DNA of 64,000 nt from Celeribacter halophilus (GTDB taxonomy: Bacteria; Pseudomonadota; Alphaproteobacteria; Rhodobacterales; Rhodobacteraceae): positions 124,001 through 188,000 of the forward strand of contig NZ_FORY01000003.1 in the NCBI RefSeq assembly GCF_900114135.1. Direction: 5' to 3'. The number at the start of each line of letters is the position of its first letter. The stretch's first letter is position 1. Shown here piece after piece: positions 19,366 to 28,166 of the stretch. A program made the translations under genes and the position numbers. The notes under the pieces were generated by a model, which made no database searches, was not told the DNA's origin, and saw nothing but the letters and a program-made list of their open reading frames with translations.

Positions 19366-19920
19366 ATGGATCAGAGCCAGGATTTTGTAAGCCGTATGCA
19401 TCGCGCCTCACGGAGGTCGCGCAAAGGGATCGACGTGGTCGGACCTGCGCAGACACGCACACACGCACGCAACCAGAGGCTCGCCGAGATCCTCGAACGC
19501 CATCGTGCAGAGGGCGTGCATCGTGGGCGCTACGAGGAACCGCATCTGAAGATCACACGGGTCGTCTCCTATGTGATGGCCTTCGCTATGGGCGGGCTTG
19601 CGGCGATGATCGCACGGGTCTTGCGCTATCAGATTTCCGGCGCGGAGCTTCAGGCCACAGGGGATATGGACTTTGTGATCGACGTGGTCTTTGCCATTTC
19701 GATTGCCTTTCTCCTGCGCGAGATCGTGTCACTGTCCGCCGTCAAGCGGATGGGCACACAGCTTGCCGGAATTTTGCTCGCCATCATGACCATGCACAAT
19801 ATGGTCCATGCGATGCCGGAGACCTTCTCGCGTCTGTTCTCGGCGCAATGGGTCGAACATGTCACCGCGACCACGGAACCGAAGACGCTCTATTTTCGCG
19901 GGCACAGCTATCACATCTGA
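19366..19920 (+). CDS. Uncharacterised membrane protein
   Basis: A 184-aa protein with a basic N-terminal 70 residues (MDQSQDFVSRMHRASRRSRKG...) followed by about three hydrophobic segments (near 70-90, 105-125 and 130-150). I recognise no family. The basic cytoplasmic N-terminus is cut off from the membrane region by ERHRAEGVHRGRYEEPHLK. It is downstream of the methyltransferase-fold gene with a 96-base gap and no obvious terminator, so it is probably in the same transcript. A longer frame on the same strand (19266-20486) is a shadow. Confidence 0.6.
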   Translation: MDQSQDFVSRMHRASRRSRKGIDVVGPAQTRTHARNQRLAEILERHRAEGVHRGRYEEPHLKITRVVSYVMAFAMGGLAAMIARVLRYQISGAELQATGDMDFVIDVVFAISIAFLLREIVSLSAVKRMGTQLAGILLAIMTMHNMVHAMPETFSRLFSAQWVEHVTATTEPKTLYFRGHSYHI

Positions 19921-20061
19921 ACGGCGCGTCTGCGGCGCACCGTTCGCCTGACGTAAGGTCAGCGGGTTTGGGCGCAAGAATGCCCATGCCGTGCCATGAT
20001 CTTTCCCAATTTGCCGACCAATCTGCCTTTGACGACAAGGGGATGGAAAGGCAGGGACAAG

Positions 20062-20328
20062 ATGCATCACCAGCACGCGCAATTTGCCGACAGGATCAAG
20101 CGGATCGAGGCGGGAGGGGCGAACACCTTTGCGACCGTCTACACGGGGCTTCAGGATGTGAACACGCCGAAGGGCAAGCGGATCTCCGGTGTCAGCCACG
20201 GGGCCGTGGCGCAAGACGACATGCCGCGCGCACGATCCCTTTTGCTGGCGGGGCTCAAATCCGGCCTGCTCAAACTCGTCGCCTTGGGCGCTGGACTTCT
20301 GGTCTTTCTGAATTTTTCGGGCATCTAA
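20062..20328 (+). CDS. Small membrane-anchored hypothetical protein
   Basis: An 88-aa protein from the ATG at 20062 (GGCAGGGAC upstream; the frame opens at 19996 without a good site). A soluble N-terminal part (MHHQHAQFADRIKRIEAGGANTF, TPKGKRISGVSHGAVAQDD) is followed by one C-terminal transmembrane helix (LLKLVALGAGLLVFLNFSGI). The arrangement is a tail-anchored protein. It is not recognised; it lies just upstream of sufC. Confidence 0.6.
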   Translation: MHHQHAQFADRIKRIEAGGANTFATVYTGLQDVNTPKGKRISGVSHGAVAQDDMPRARSLLLAGLKSGLLKLVALGAGLLVFLNFSGI

Positions 20329-20342
20329 AGCCTTTCGCGATC

Positions 20343-20362
20343 CCCTGTGAAACGGGGTTTTC
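20343..20362 (+). terminator. Weak hairpin upstream of sufC
   Basis: CCCC and GGGG arms with extra pairing (CCCCTGT / ACGGGG, one bulge) precede TTTT at 20359-20362. It might attenuate transcription between the inserted genes and sufC. The stem is short and this is a weak call. Confidence 0.3.
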
Positions 20363-20487
20363 GGAAACCGCTTTGATCCGATCTGATACGGCGCATCAAA
20401 GCGCCTTCGCTTTCAAATCTACAAACGCACAAGCGCCTGCCGGGGGTATATCCCCGTGCGGGCCCTTTTCCGTGAAAGGACAATAAT

Positions 20488-21249
20488 ATGTTGGAAATCA
20501 AAAACCTCCACGTCAAACTTGAAGAAGAGGACAAGCAAATCCTCAAAGGCGTCGATCTCAAGGTCGGGCCGGGTGAAGTCCATGCCATCATGGGGCCGAA
20601 CGGCTCGGGCAAATCGACGACCTCCTATGTCATGTCGGGCCGCGACGGCTATGAAGTGACCGAGGGCGAGGTTCTGCTCGACGGGGAAAACCTGCTGGAG
20701 ATGGAGCCGGAAGAACGCGCCGCTGCGGGTCTGTTCCTTGCTTTCCAATATCCGGTCGAAATCCCCGGCGTGGGCAACATGACCTTCCTGCGCACCGCTG
20801 TGAACGCACAACGCAAGGCGCGCGGCGAAGAGGAAATGTCTTCCACGGAATTTCTCAAGGAAATCCGCGCCAAAGCCAAGTCCCTCAAGATCGATTCCGA
20901 TATGCTCAAACGTCCGGTGAACGTGGGCTTCTCGGGCGGTGAGAAGAAGCGTAACGAGATCTTGCAAATGGCGATGCTGGAGCCGAAGCTCTGCATCCTC
21001 GACGAAACCGACTCCGGTCTCGATGTGGATGCGATGAAACTTGTCTCTGACGGTGTGAACGCGCTGCGCGATGGCAAACGCTCTTTCATCGTGATCACCC
21101 ACTACCAGCGTCTTCTGGATCACATCAAACCGGATGTGGTGCATATCATGTCCAATGGCCGGATCATCAAGACGGGTGGACCCGAGTTGGCGCTTGAGGT
21201 CGAGCATAACGGATATGCCGATCTTCTGGCCGAGGTGGAGGGCGCCTGA
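20488..21249 (+). CDS. sufC: Fe-S assembly ATPase SufC
   Basis: A 253-aa ABC-type ATPase that binds SufB and SufD and drives conformational change during cluster assembly. Walker A is GPNGSGKST (residues 36-44), the Q-loop is AFQYPVEIPG, the ABC signature is NVGFSGGEKKRNEI, and Walker B ends LCILDETDSGLD. The switch His follows in VITHYQRLLD. GTGAAAGGACAATAAT precedes the ATG. The stop overlaps the sufD start by one base (TGATG). Confidence 0.97.
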   Translation: MLEIKNLHVKLEEEDKQILKGVDLKVGPGEVHAIMGPNGSGKSTTSYVMSGRDGYEVTEGEVLLDGENLLEMEPEERAAAGLFLAFQYPVEIPGVGNMTFLRTAVNAQRKARGEEEMSSTEFLKEIRAKAKSLKIDSDMLKRPVNVGFSGGEKKRNEILQMAMLEPKLCILDETDSGLDVDAMKLVSDGVNALRDGKRSFIVITHYQRLLDHIKPDVVHIMSNGRIIKTGGPELALEVEHNGYADLLAEVEGA

Positions 21250-22547
21250 TGAAACGTGCCGAATTGAAACAACGCAAACTGGACGCCACCAGCGCCCGTG
21301 TGGAGGGCATGAGCCTGCCCGCTGGGGCTCCTTGGGCCGATGCGCTTCGTCAGGATGCCTTGAGCCGTCTTCTGGCTATGGGCCTGCCGCAGGCGCGCGA
21401 CGAATACTGGCGCTGGACCCGTCCCGACACGCTCATCTCCGACGTGCCGACACCGGCGGAAGTTTTCACGCCGACAGAAGCACCGGTGTTCTCCGGTCTT
21501 GACCGGATCAAGCTGGTCTTCGTGGATGGTGTTTTTGATGCCGAGGCCTCTGACGCGCTTGAAGGCGAGGGGCTTGAGATCATGCGCCTCACCGATGCGC
21601 TGTCGAGTGACATCCATTGGGTGAAAGATGCTTACGGCGTGCAGGAGAAAAAGGCGCAAGATCCGGTCGAACGTCCGCTGGCGACGCTCAACACCGCGTT
21701 TGCCACCGATGGCGTGGTGATCCGCGCCACGGGCAAGGTCGCGAAACCTGTGTCTCTGGTCTATCTGCACAAGAGCGAAACCTCGGATGCGATTTTGCAC
21801 CATGTGATCCGCGTGGAAGAAGGCGCCGATCTGACCGTGCTTGAAAACGGTCCGGCGGCGGCGCGGTTCAACAAGGTGATGGAAGTCGAAGTGGCCGACA
21901 AGGCGGGCTTCCACCACATCCGTGCGCAGGGCCGCGACCATGAACGCCGCGCTGTCACCCATGTCTTCGCCACCATCGGTCGGGAGTCTCTCTTCAAGAG
22001 CTTCACCATGACCGCCAATGGCGTGCTGACCCGCAACGAGGTGGTCATCGACATTCAGGGCGACGACTCGATGGCCCATGTGGCTGGTGCGGCGATGGGG
22101 GACGGTGATTTCCACCATGACGACACGGTGTTCATCACCCATGACGCCGAGCGCTGTGAAAGCCGTCAGGTCTTCAAAAAGGTGCTGCGCAACGGGGCAA
22201 AAGGTATTTTCCAAGGCAAAATCCTTGTGAAAGCCGGTGCGCAGAAAACCGATGGCTATCAGATCAGCCAAGGGCTTCTGCTCGATGAGGACAGCCAGTT
22301 CCTTGCCAAGCCGGAGTTGGAGATCTACGCCGACGATGTGGCCTGTTCGCATGGCTCCACCGTGGGGGCGATCGACGAGGAGGCGCTGTTCTACCTGCGC
22401 TCGCGCGGTGTGCCGACAGGCGATGCGACAGACCTTCTGACGCTGGCCTTCCTTGCTGAAGCCATCGAGGAAATCGAGGACGAGACCATTGCTGAAGACA
22501 TCCTGAGCCGTCTTGAAGGTTGGCTAAAACGCCGCCGCCGGACATGA
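21249..22547 (+). CDS. sufD: Fe-S cluster assembly protein SufD
   Basis: A 432-aa SufB paralogue that completes the SufBC2D scaffold. The beta-helix core is visible in VSLVYLHKSETSDAILHHVIRVEEGADLTVLENG and in the C-terminal ILVKAGAQKTDGYQISQGLLLDEDSQFLAKPELEIYADDVACSHGSTVGAIDEEALFYLRSRGV, which has the conserved KPELEIxxDDVxCxHGxT signature. It overlaps sufC by one base and ends 8 bases before the next gene. Confidence 0.96.
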   Translation: MKRAELKQRKLDATSARVEGMSLPAGAPWADALRQDALSRLLAMGLPQARDEYWRWTRPDTLISDVPTPAEVFTPTEAPVFSGLDRIKLVFVDGVFDAEASDALEGEGLEIMRLTDALSSDIHWVKDAYGVQEKKAQDPVERPLATLNTAFATDGVVIRATGKVAKPVSLVYLHKSETSDAILHHVIRVEEGADLTVLENGPAAARFNKVMEVEVADKAGFHHIRAQGRDHERRAVTHVFATIGRESLFKSFTMTANGVLTRNEVVIDIQGDDSMAHVAGAAMGDGDFHHDDTVFITHDAERCESRQVFKKVLRNGAKGIFQGKILVKAGAQKTDGYQISQGLLLDEDSQFLAKPELEIYADDVACSHGSTVGAIDEEALFYLRSRGVPTGDATDLLTLAFLAEAIEEIEDETIAEDILSRLEGWLKRRRRT

Positions 22548-22554
22548 CGGGCTG

Positions 22555-23040
22555 ATGGGCGTCGTTATCGACATTGCAAAAAGCTACCGCGCCCCGCGCG
22601 CGGTGCTTCGCCACAGGCTGGCAGCGGGGGAGAACGAGGGCAGCGCTCTTGTCACTCTCATGCTGGCCTGCGGGCTGATCTTCGTCGCGCAATGGCCGCG
22701 TCTCTCGCGTCTGGCGTTCGAGACCGGTCAGGAGGTGCAGATGCTTATGGGGGCCACGCTGTTGAGCTGGCTCTTCATCATGCCTCTGGTGTTTTACACC
22801 CTTGCGGGGGGGATCGGCTTTGTCCTGCGTGCGCTCAAACGTCCGGCAACAGGGTTCGAGACCCGCATGGCGTTGTTCTGGGGGCTGCTCTGCGCCGCGC
22901 CGCTGTGGCTCTTGTGGGGGCTGACCGCAGGATTCGTCGGCCCCGGTGCCGCCACCACGCTGGTGGGCGTTCTGGCGCTGGCTGCATTGATCTACTTCTG
23001 GGGCGTTCTGCTTGCCGAAATCGCCCGGAAAGAAACCTGA
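22555..23040 (+). CDS. YIP1-like membrane protein in suf operon
   Basis: A 161-aa protein with four hydrophobic segments (near 30-45, 65-90, 105-125 and 130-155) and an N-terminal amphipathic stretch (DIAKSYRAPRAVLRHRLAAGENEG). The pattern matches the small YIP1-family proteins often encoded beside suf genes in Rhodobacterales. Function is unknown; it could be a membrane anchor for the assembly complex (inference). It starts 8 bases after sufD and ends 14 bases before sufS. Confidence 0.7.
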   Translation: MGVVIDIAKSYRAPRAVLRHRLAAGENEGSALVTLMLACGLIFVAQWPRLSRLAFETGQEVQMLMGATLLSWLFIMPLVFYTLAGGIGFVLRALKRPATGFETRMALFWGLLCAAPLWLLWGLTAGFVGPGAATTLVGVLALAALIYFWGVLLAEIARKET

Positions 23041-23054
23041 GAAAGACATTTGAC

Positions 23055-24272
23055 ATGTTTGACGTGAACGCCATCCGCGCTGACTTTCCGATCCTGTCCC
23101 GCGAGGTCAACGGCCAGCCACTGACCTATCTCGACAACGGCGCCTCCGCGCAAAAGCCGCAGGTGGTGATTGATGCGATCACCAAGGCCTATTCCGATGA
23201 ATATGCAAATGTTCACAGGGGCTTGCACTACCTCTCTAATCTTGCGACCGACAAGTATGAAAGCGTGCGTGCCAAGGTGGCGCGGTTTTTGAACGCAGGG
23301 CATGAGGACGAGATTGTTTTCAATTCCGGCACCACTGAAGGGATAAACATGGTCTCTTACGCATGGGCCGCGCCGAGGCTTCAGGCAGGCGACGAGATTG
23401 TGCTTTCTGTCCTCGAACATCACGCCAATATCGTGCCGTGGAACTTCCTGCGCGAACGGCAGGGCGTTGTCCTCAAATGGGTCGATTGTGCGCCTGACGG
23501 ATCGCTTGATCCGCAGGATGTGATCGACGCTATGGGACCGAAAACCAAACTCGTGGCCATCACCCATATGTCCAATGTGACCGGCACGCGGGTGGATGTG
23601 AAAACCATCTGTCACGCGGCGCGGGAGCGCGGGATTGCCACATTGGTGGATGGCTCGCAGGCCTCTGTCCACGGTCCGGTCGATGTGCAGGACATCGGTT
23701 GCGACTTCTATCCGATCACGGGTCACAAGCTCTACGGCCCTTCCGGCTCTGGCGCGATCTATATCCGTGCCGAACGTCAGGCGGAGATGCGCCCCTTCCT
23801 CGGCGGCGGCGACATGATCGATACGGTGACGAAAGATGCCGTGACCTATGCCAAAGCCCCGCTGAAATTCGAAGCGGGCACACCGGGGATTGTCCAGACC
23901 ATCGGCATGGGCGTGGCTCTGGATTACCTCATGAATATTGGCATGGAGAACATCGCCGCCCATGAGGCCATGCTGGCCCGCTATGCGGCAGAGCGGTTGC
24001 AAAATCTTAACTGGCTCACCGTGCAGGGCACGACAGCGGACAAGGGCGCGATCTTCTCCTTTACGATGGAAGGGGCGCATCCTCATGACATTTCCACCGT
24101 TCTGGACAAAAAAGGCGTTGCTGTTCGCGCAGGCAGCCATTGCGCCATGCCCCTGATGGAGCATCTCGGTGTCACCGCCACCTGCCGCGCGTCATTCGCC
24201 ATGTATAACACCACCGAAGAGGTGGATCGTCTGGTCGAGGCGCTGGAGCTTTGCCGCGAGTTTTTCGGGTAA
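23055..24272 (+). CDS. sufS: Cysteine desulfurase SufS
   Basis: A 405-aa class II PLP-dependent cysteine desulfurase that feeds sulfur into the SufBCD scaffold. The start is MFDVNAIRADFPILSREVNGQPLTYLDNGASAQKPQ. The PLP lysine is at about K225 (ITGHKLYGPSG) and the persulfide cysteine at about C363 (RAGSHCAMPLMEHLG), nearly the E. coli positions. Length matches the family. I took the ATG at 23055; the frame is open far upstream but overlaps the YIP1-like gene. It is the last suf gene here; no sufA, sufE or sufT follows. Confidence 0.96.
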   Translation: MFDVNAIRADFPILSREVNGQPLTYLDNGASAQKPQVVIDAITKAYSDEYANVHRGLHYLSNLATDKYESVRAKVARFLNAGHEDEIVFNSGTTEGINMVSYAWAAPRLQAGDEIVLSVLEHHANIVPWNFLRERQGVVLKWVDCAPDGSLDPQDVIDAMGPKTKLVAITHMSNVTGTRVDVKTICHAARERGIATLVDGSQASVHGPVDVQDIGCDFYPITGHKLYGPSGSGAIYIRAERQAEMRPFLGGGDMIDTVTKDAVTYAKAPLKFEAGTPGIVQTIGMGVALDYLMNIGMENIAAHEAMLARYAAERLQNLNWLTVQGTTADKGAIFSFTMEGAHPHDISTVLDKKGVAVRAGSHCAMPLMEHLGVTATCRASFAMYNTTEEVDRLVEALELCREFFG

Positions 24273-24359
24273 GTGCGAAACCGTCACAGAGGCGCGGAAA
24301 ACAGATTGCGCGCCTCTTCAGCATCGCCTATAGACGGGGCCACCGAGACATCGGTCAGT

Positions 24360-24436
<77 letters not shown>

Positions 24437-24602
24437 CTTCACTTCTCCTATGTTACACCATCTGGAATTTTGCCTTCTCGGCACGAAATGGCTTTATTTG
24501 CGTTGGAATTGATACAAATTCGCGGTTTTCCTAGTGTTGAGAAATGATCGACGAACATAGCAGTCCTTCCACATGCACAGACTGTCGTTGGCCTGATGGG
24601 TT

Positions 24603-27107
24603 TCAGACCTCGGGGTGAAGCAACTCGTTTATATCAATCCCGCGCTTTTCGGCGCTTTCTTTGAGTGCCAGTTGCAAGGCCGTGCTGCGTTCCAGAAGGC
24701 GCCGGAATTTTTGTTCGTTGAGCCGCAAAAGCGTGCTGGGAGCGATGGTGCGGACATCGGCGCGGCGGGCTTTGTTGCGTGTCATGGCCATAAGTCCGAA
24801 CATATCCCCGCGTCCGAGCCGCCATGTCTGCGCCGCTCTTTGAAGTTCGACCGCACCGGAGGCGATGAAATAGACGCTTTTATCCGTGCTGTTCTTGCGC
24901 AGGATGATTTCGCCGGCCTTGGCGTAACGGGTCTGGAAGGCGCGGGCGAGGGTTTTGATTTCGGCGTCATCCATTTCTGAAAAGAGCGGGAATTGCCGTA
25001 CCAGTTCGATCCGCTGCAAGGCGATGTCGAGCGTGGGGCGTGCCTCGTCTTTTGCGCGTTTCTCGGCAAGGTCCTGCATCAGCTTGGTAAAGACCTCGGC
25101 CCCGATCATGCCGTCTTCACGCATGGCGGTATATTCCTGCTCTTCAAGACGTAACGTGGTGCGGCGGATAAAGCGGCGCTCCAGTTTTTCGGCGTAACCG
25201 GGGTATTGCAGGCGCAGCCCCTCAAAAGCGGTTTCCATTGTCTCCACCCGCCGTGCCAGCATTTCGCGTAGCAACTCGGCAATGCGCCGCCCGTGAATCC
25301 TGCGGATCCGTCCGCTGATAAACCGGTCCATGTCGCGTAGAACCAGTCTTTGGGAGAGGAGCAGTTCGAAACGATCTGCGGTCATGCGTGCGAGCGGGCC
25401 CGAAATCTGCAAACGATTGTGCAGAAAGTCCGCGACGCGAAATCCGGGGCCGTAAGCAATGCTGCGTTTGGCGGCTCGTTGATAGCCGTTGCGGCCTCCG
25501 ATGCGGGCGTTTTCGATCAGTTGATCTGCATCGGTGAGCAGTTGTTCGGCCATGCGCGCCGAGATCGTTTTTTCGCGCAGGCGTAGCAAAATCGTGTCGC
25601 GCTCGTGACCGGCCAGCGCGATCAGGCCGAGCGTGACGCGGTCTTTGTCCAGAATGTCGGCCCCGTCTTCGGTGGACTGGATGGCCTCTTCAAGACGCCC
25701 GCCAAACCGTTTGGCTTCTGCGCGCACAATGTCTTGGCTCAGGTCGTAATTGCTTGTGATCTCGGACACTTTTTCCCGCACGGTCTGAAGCGAGACCGCG
25801 ACAACCTGACGGGAGAGCGCCTCGTCAATCGGTGAGAGCTGGTCCAGTCCGAGTTTCTTGATGACCCAGCGCAGGGTGGTCCCTTGCACGACCAGCGTGA
25901 AGAGGGTGAAGCCGGTGGCAAGGATGCCGACGAGGCGTTGGATGTCGTCGGGGACACGCAGGCTTTCGGTCACGGCCAGCGCAAGCGCCAGCGTCACAGC
26001 GCCACGCAGCCCGCCCCAGAGCATGGCCACGCGGTAGGGGCGTTCGACCACGGGGGAGAGTTTCAGGAATGACAGCAGCGGCAGCAGACCATAGAGGATC
26101 AGGGCACGGGCGACGACGGCGGCAAGCACCACCACGCCGATAAGGGTGATGTCCGAGAGCCGCACTTCTTCGAGCAGACGCGGGATCAATAGAGCGGCAA
26201 GGATAAAGATCAACGCACCCGCCCAATGCGCCAGAACATTCCAGAGTTCGCGCAGGTTGGCCCATGACTGTGGCGGCAGGCGTCCGGGGGCGGTCAGGTT
26301 GAGGGTCAGCCCTGCCGCGACCACGGCAATCACACCGGAGGCCCCGACGCTTTGTTCCGCACCGATATAGACAAGATAGGGCAGGGCGACGGAGATCGAG
26401 AGCTGCGCCAATTCGTGATTGGCAAAGATCGCCATGAGCCAGACCGCAACCCGTGCCAGAAACCAGCCGGTCAGTGCGCCTCCGACGATCAGGACGGGGA
26501 ACTGGGCAAGGGCGTCTGAGAGTTTGGGGTCGGGCTGTCCCAGTGTCACAAAGCCCATGAAAAGACCGAACAGGGCGATGGCGGCGGCGTCGTTGAGGAG
26601 GCTTTCGCCTTCGATGATGCGGGCGAGGCGGCGCGGGGCGGAGACGGAGCGGAAAATCGAGACCACCGCCGAAGGGTCCGTGGTGGAGACAATCGCACCG
26701 ATCAGCAGGCAGGCCGCCAGTGGCAGTGAACTGACCATCGACAGCGCATAGCCGACGCTCAAGGTGGCCACGACCACCGCGACGATGGCAAGCATCAAAA
26801 TGGGCACCCAGTCGTCGATCATCCGGCGCAGGTTCATCCCCAGCGTGGCCTGAAACAGCAGGGTCGGCAGGAAGACGTAGAGAAAGACGTTGGAACGGAT
26901 CGGCAGGGCTAAAATCGCTTCTGCAACAGGGTTTAGCGCGTCTGTGAGGTCCGTGCGCAGAAAGAAAATCGCCCCCATGCCGATCATAATCCCCAAGGCC
27001 GCGAGGATCACACTGAAGGGCAGACGCAAACGCACGGCGAGGGGTTCGGCAAGACCGATGACGAGAAAAAGCGCAGAGATAATAGCGGTAATGAGAACAA
27101 TATCCAT
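24603..27107 (-). CDS. CPA1 Na+/H+ antiporter with C-terminal cNMP-binding domain
   Basis: An 834-aa protein. Residues 1-415 form a membrane domain of the CPA1/NhaP type with about 12 helices and the ND pair in ESLLNDAAAIALFG. The following cytoplasmic region (about 420-690) is helical, with charged coil-like stretches. The C-terminal 130 residues are a cyclic-nucleotide-binding-type domain (LVRQFPLFSEMDDAEIKTLARAF, then RRADVRTIAPSTLLRLNEQKF), though the phosphate-binding cassette looks weak. It should exchange cytoplasmic Na+ for protons, gated by the C-terminal sensor. Related alphaproteobacterial proteins include sNHE-like antiporters. Confidence 0.9.
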   Translation of the reverse strand: MDIVLITAIISALFLVIGLAEPLAVRLRLPFSVILAALGIMIGMGAIFFLRTDLTDALNPVAEAILALPIRSNVFLYVFLPTLLFQATLGMNLRRMIDDWVPILMLAIVAVVVATLSVGYALSMVSSLPLAACLLIGAIVSTTDPSAVVSIFRSVSAPRRLARIIEGESLLNDAAAIALFGLFMGFVTLGQPDPKLSDALAQFPVLIVGGALTGWFLARVAVWLMAIFANHELAQLSISVALPYLVYIGAEQSVGASGVIAVVAAGLTLNLTAPGRLPPQSWANLRELWNVLAHWAGALIFILAALLIPRLLEEVRLSDITLIGVVVLAAVVARALILYGLLPLLSFLKLSPVVERPYRVAMLWGGLRGAVTLALALAVTESLRVPDDIQRLVGILATGFTLFTLVVQGTTLRWVIKKLGLDQLSPIDEALSRQVVAVSLQTVREKVSEITSNYDLSQDIVRAEAKRFGGRLEEAIQSTEDGADILDKDRVTLGLIALAGHERDTILLRLREKTISARMAEQLLTDADQLIENARIGGRNGYQRAAKRSIAYGPGFRVADFLHNRLQISGPLARMTADRFELLLSQRLVLRDMDRFISGRIRRIHGRRIAELLREMLARRVETMETAFEGLRLQYPGYAEKLERRFIRRTTLRLEEQEYTAMREDGMIGAEVFTKLMQDLAEKRAKDEARPTLDIALQRIELVRQFPLFSEMDDAEIKTLARAFQTRYAKAGEIILRKNSTDKSVYFIASGAVELQRAAQTWRLGRGDMFGLMAMTRNKARRADVRTIAPSTLLRLNEQKFRRLLERSTALQLALKESAEKRGIDINELLHPEV

Positions 27108-27466
27108 AGAATCTGAATAGCAGATTCAGCGCGGTGTGCATGTGAAAAATCCCGCGATTTCACATCTGTGAAGACAGTTTTTTCATGGGACTCCCGATGC
27201 TTGTTGCAAGGCGGCGACGAAGGGTCTGCCTTGTGTCGGCCTTGCGTCGGACAAGTGTCGGGCATTTTGGGGGATGCGGGAGCGCTCTGTGTCAGAGGGC
27301 CGAGAATAAAGAAGGGTGAAATTCGCGTCCGAAGACCCGCCTTTGAACACCCGCACGGCGCGGCGTGTGAACACATAACAGGGCGCGCCATGACAGCACG
27401 CCCTCAGATCATAAACCCCACGCCACGGATGACCCGCATGACGGACAGGGCCTCTCGTGAAACGGC
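27108..27466. other. Intergenic region upstream of antiporter gene
   Basis: About 360 bases without a supported gene. An inverted repeat TGTGAAA/TTTCACA (27141-27147 and 27158-27164, 10-base spacer) lies just upstream of the antiporter start, and an 11-bp element is repeated in tandem at 27229-27261. Frames across this stretch are not supported by codon pattern or start sites. Confidence 0.5.
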
Positions 27467-28144
27467 TCAGCAGTCCACAAAGTTGCTGGGATAGAGCGCG
27501 CGCATCGACGGTTCGTCGCCGGGGGTCTTGAAGGTCTCGCCCTCCGCGATCTTGTAGGCTTTCTCCACGGCAGGGCGCGCGTTGATGGCATCGAACCAGC
27601 GTGCGACCTCGGGGAAACGGGCCAGCCCTTCGCCGCCCAGAACGCGCGGCGCACGGATGGCCCAGCCCCATGCGGAAATATCCGCGATGGAATAACTGTC
27701 GCCCACAATAAAGTCGCGGCCTTTCAGATGGTCGTTGAGCACCTGATAATGCCGCTCGGTTTCGCGCATGTAGCGGTTCTTGGCATAGGGCAGGTCTTCG
27801 GGGGCCATGTGGTGGAAATGCACGCATTGGCCGGAGAAGGGGCCAAGGCCAGTGCCAATGAACATCAGCCACGAGAGCAATTCGCCACGCAGCTCGGGGG
27901 CAACGCCGAGTTGGCCGGTCTTGTCGGCCAGATAAAGCAGGATCGCGGTGCTGTCGAAAATACGCACCCCGTCATCCTCGATCGCGGGCACTTTGCCGTT
28001 CGGGTTGATCGCGCGGAACTCCGGCGTGTGCTGCTCGCCTTTGGCGGTGTCCACCGGCACCAGCTCGTAGGGCAGGCCGGTTTCCGCCAGATAGAGCGCG
28101 ATTTTCAGCGGGTTCGGCGTCGGGTGGTAATAGAATTTCAACAT
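27467..28144 (-). CDS. Glutathione S-transferase
   Basis: A 225-aa cytosolic GST. The thioredoxin-fold N-terminal domain starts MLKFYYHPTPNPLKIALYLAETGLPYE and carries the cis-Pro in GKVPAIEDDG and the glutamyl-binding FDSTAILLYLADK. The C-terminal helical domain includes the N-capping box DSYSIADISAWGW. It conjugates glutathione to electrophiles or acts on glutathionylated substrates. It is the third gene of a tetR-yghU-gst unit, starting 22 bases after yghU. The longer frame to 28189 lacks a start signal. Confidence 0.92.
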   Translation of the reverse strand: MLKFYYHPTPNPLKIALYLAETGLPYELVPVDTAKGEQHTPEFRAINPNGKVPAIEDDGVRIFDSTAILLYLADKTGQLGVAPELRGELLSWLMFIGTGLGPFSGQCVHFHHMAPEDLPYAKNRYMRETERHYQVLNDHLKGRDFIVGDSYSIADISAWGWAIRAPRVLGGEGLARFPEVARWFDAINARPAVEKAYKIAEGETFKTPGDEPSMRALYPSNFVDC

Positions 28145-28166
28145 GGTTTGTCCTGTGCGTGAGAGA

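Noticed and set aside
19266-20486. A 406-codon plus-strand frame
   Set aside because: Runs out of frame through two shorter genes that have better starts and membrane segments; the sequence is Arg/Pro-rich.
25825-27141. A 438-codon minus-strand frame overlapping the antiporter in another frame
   Set aside because: Arg/His/Pro-rich out-of-frame reading of the antiporter's membrane domain; no membrane segments or motifs.
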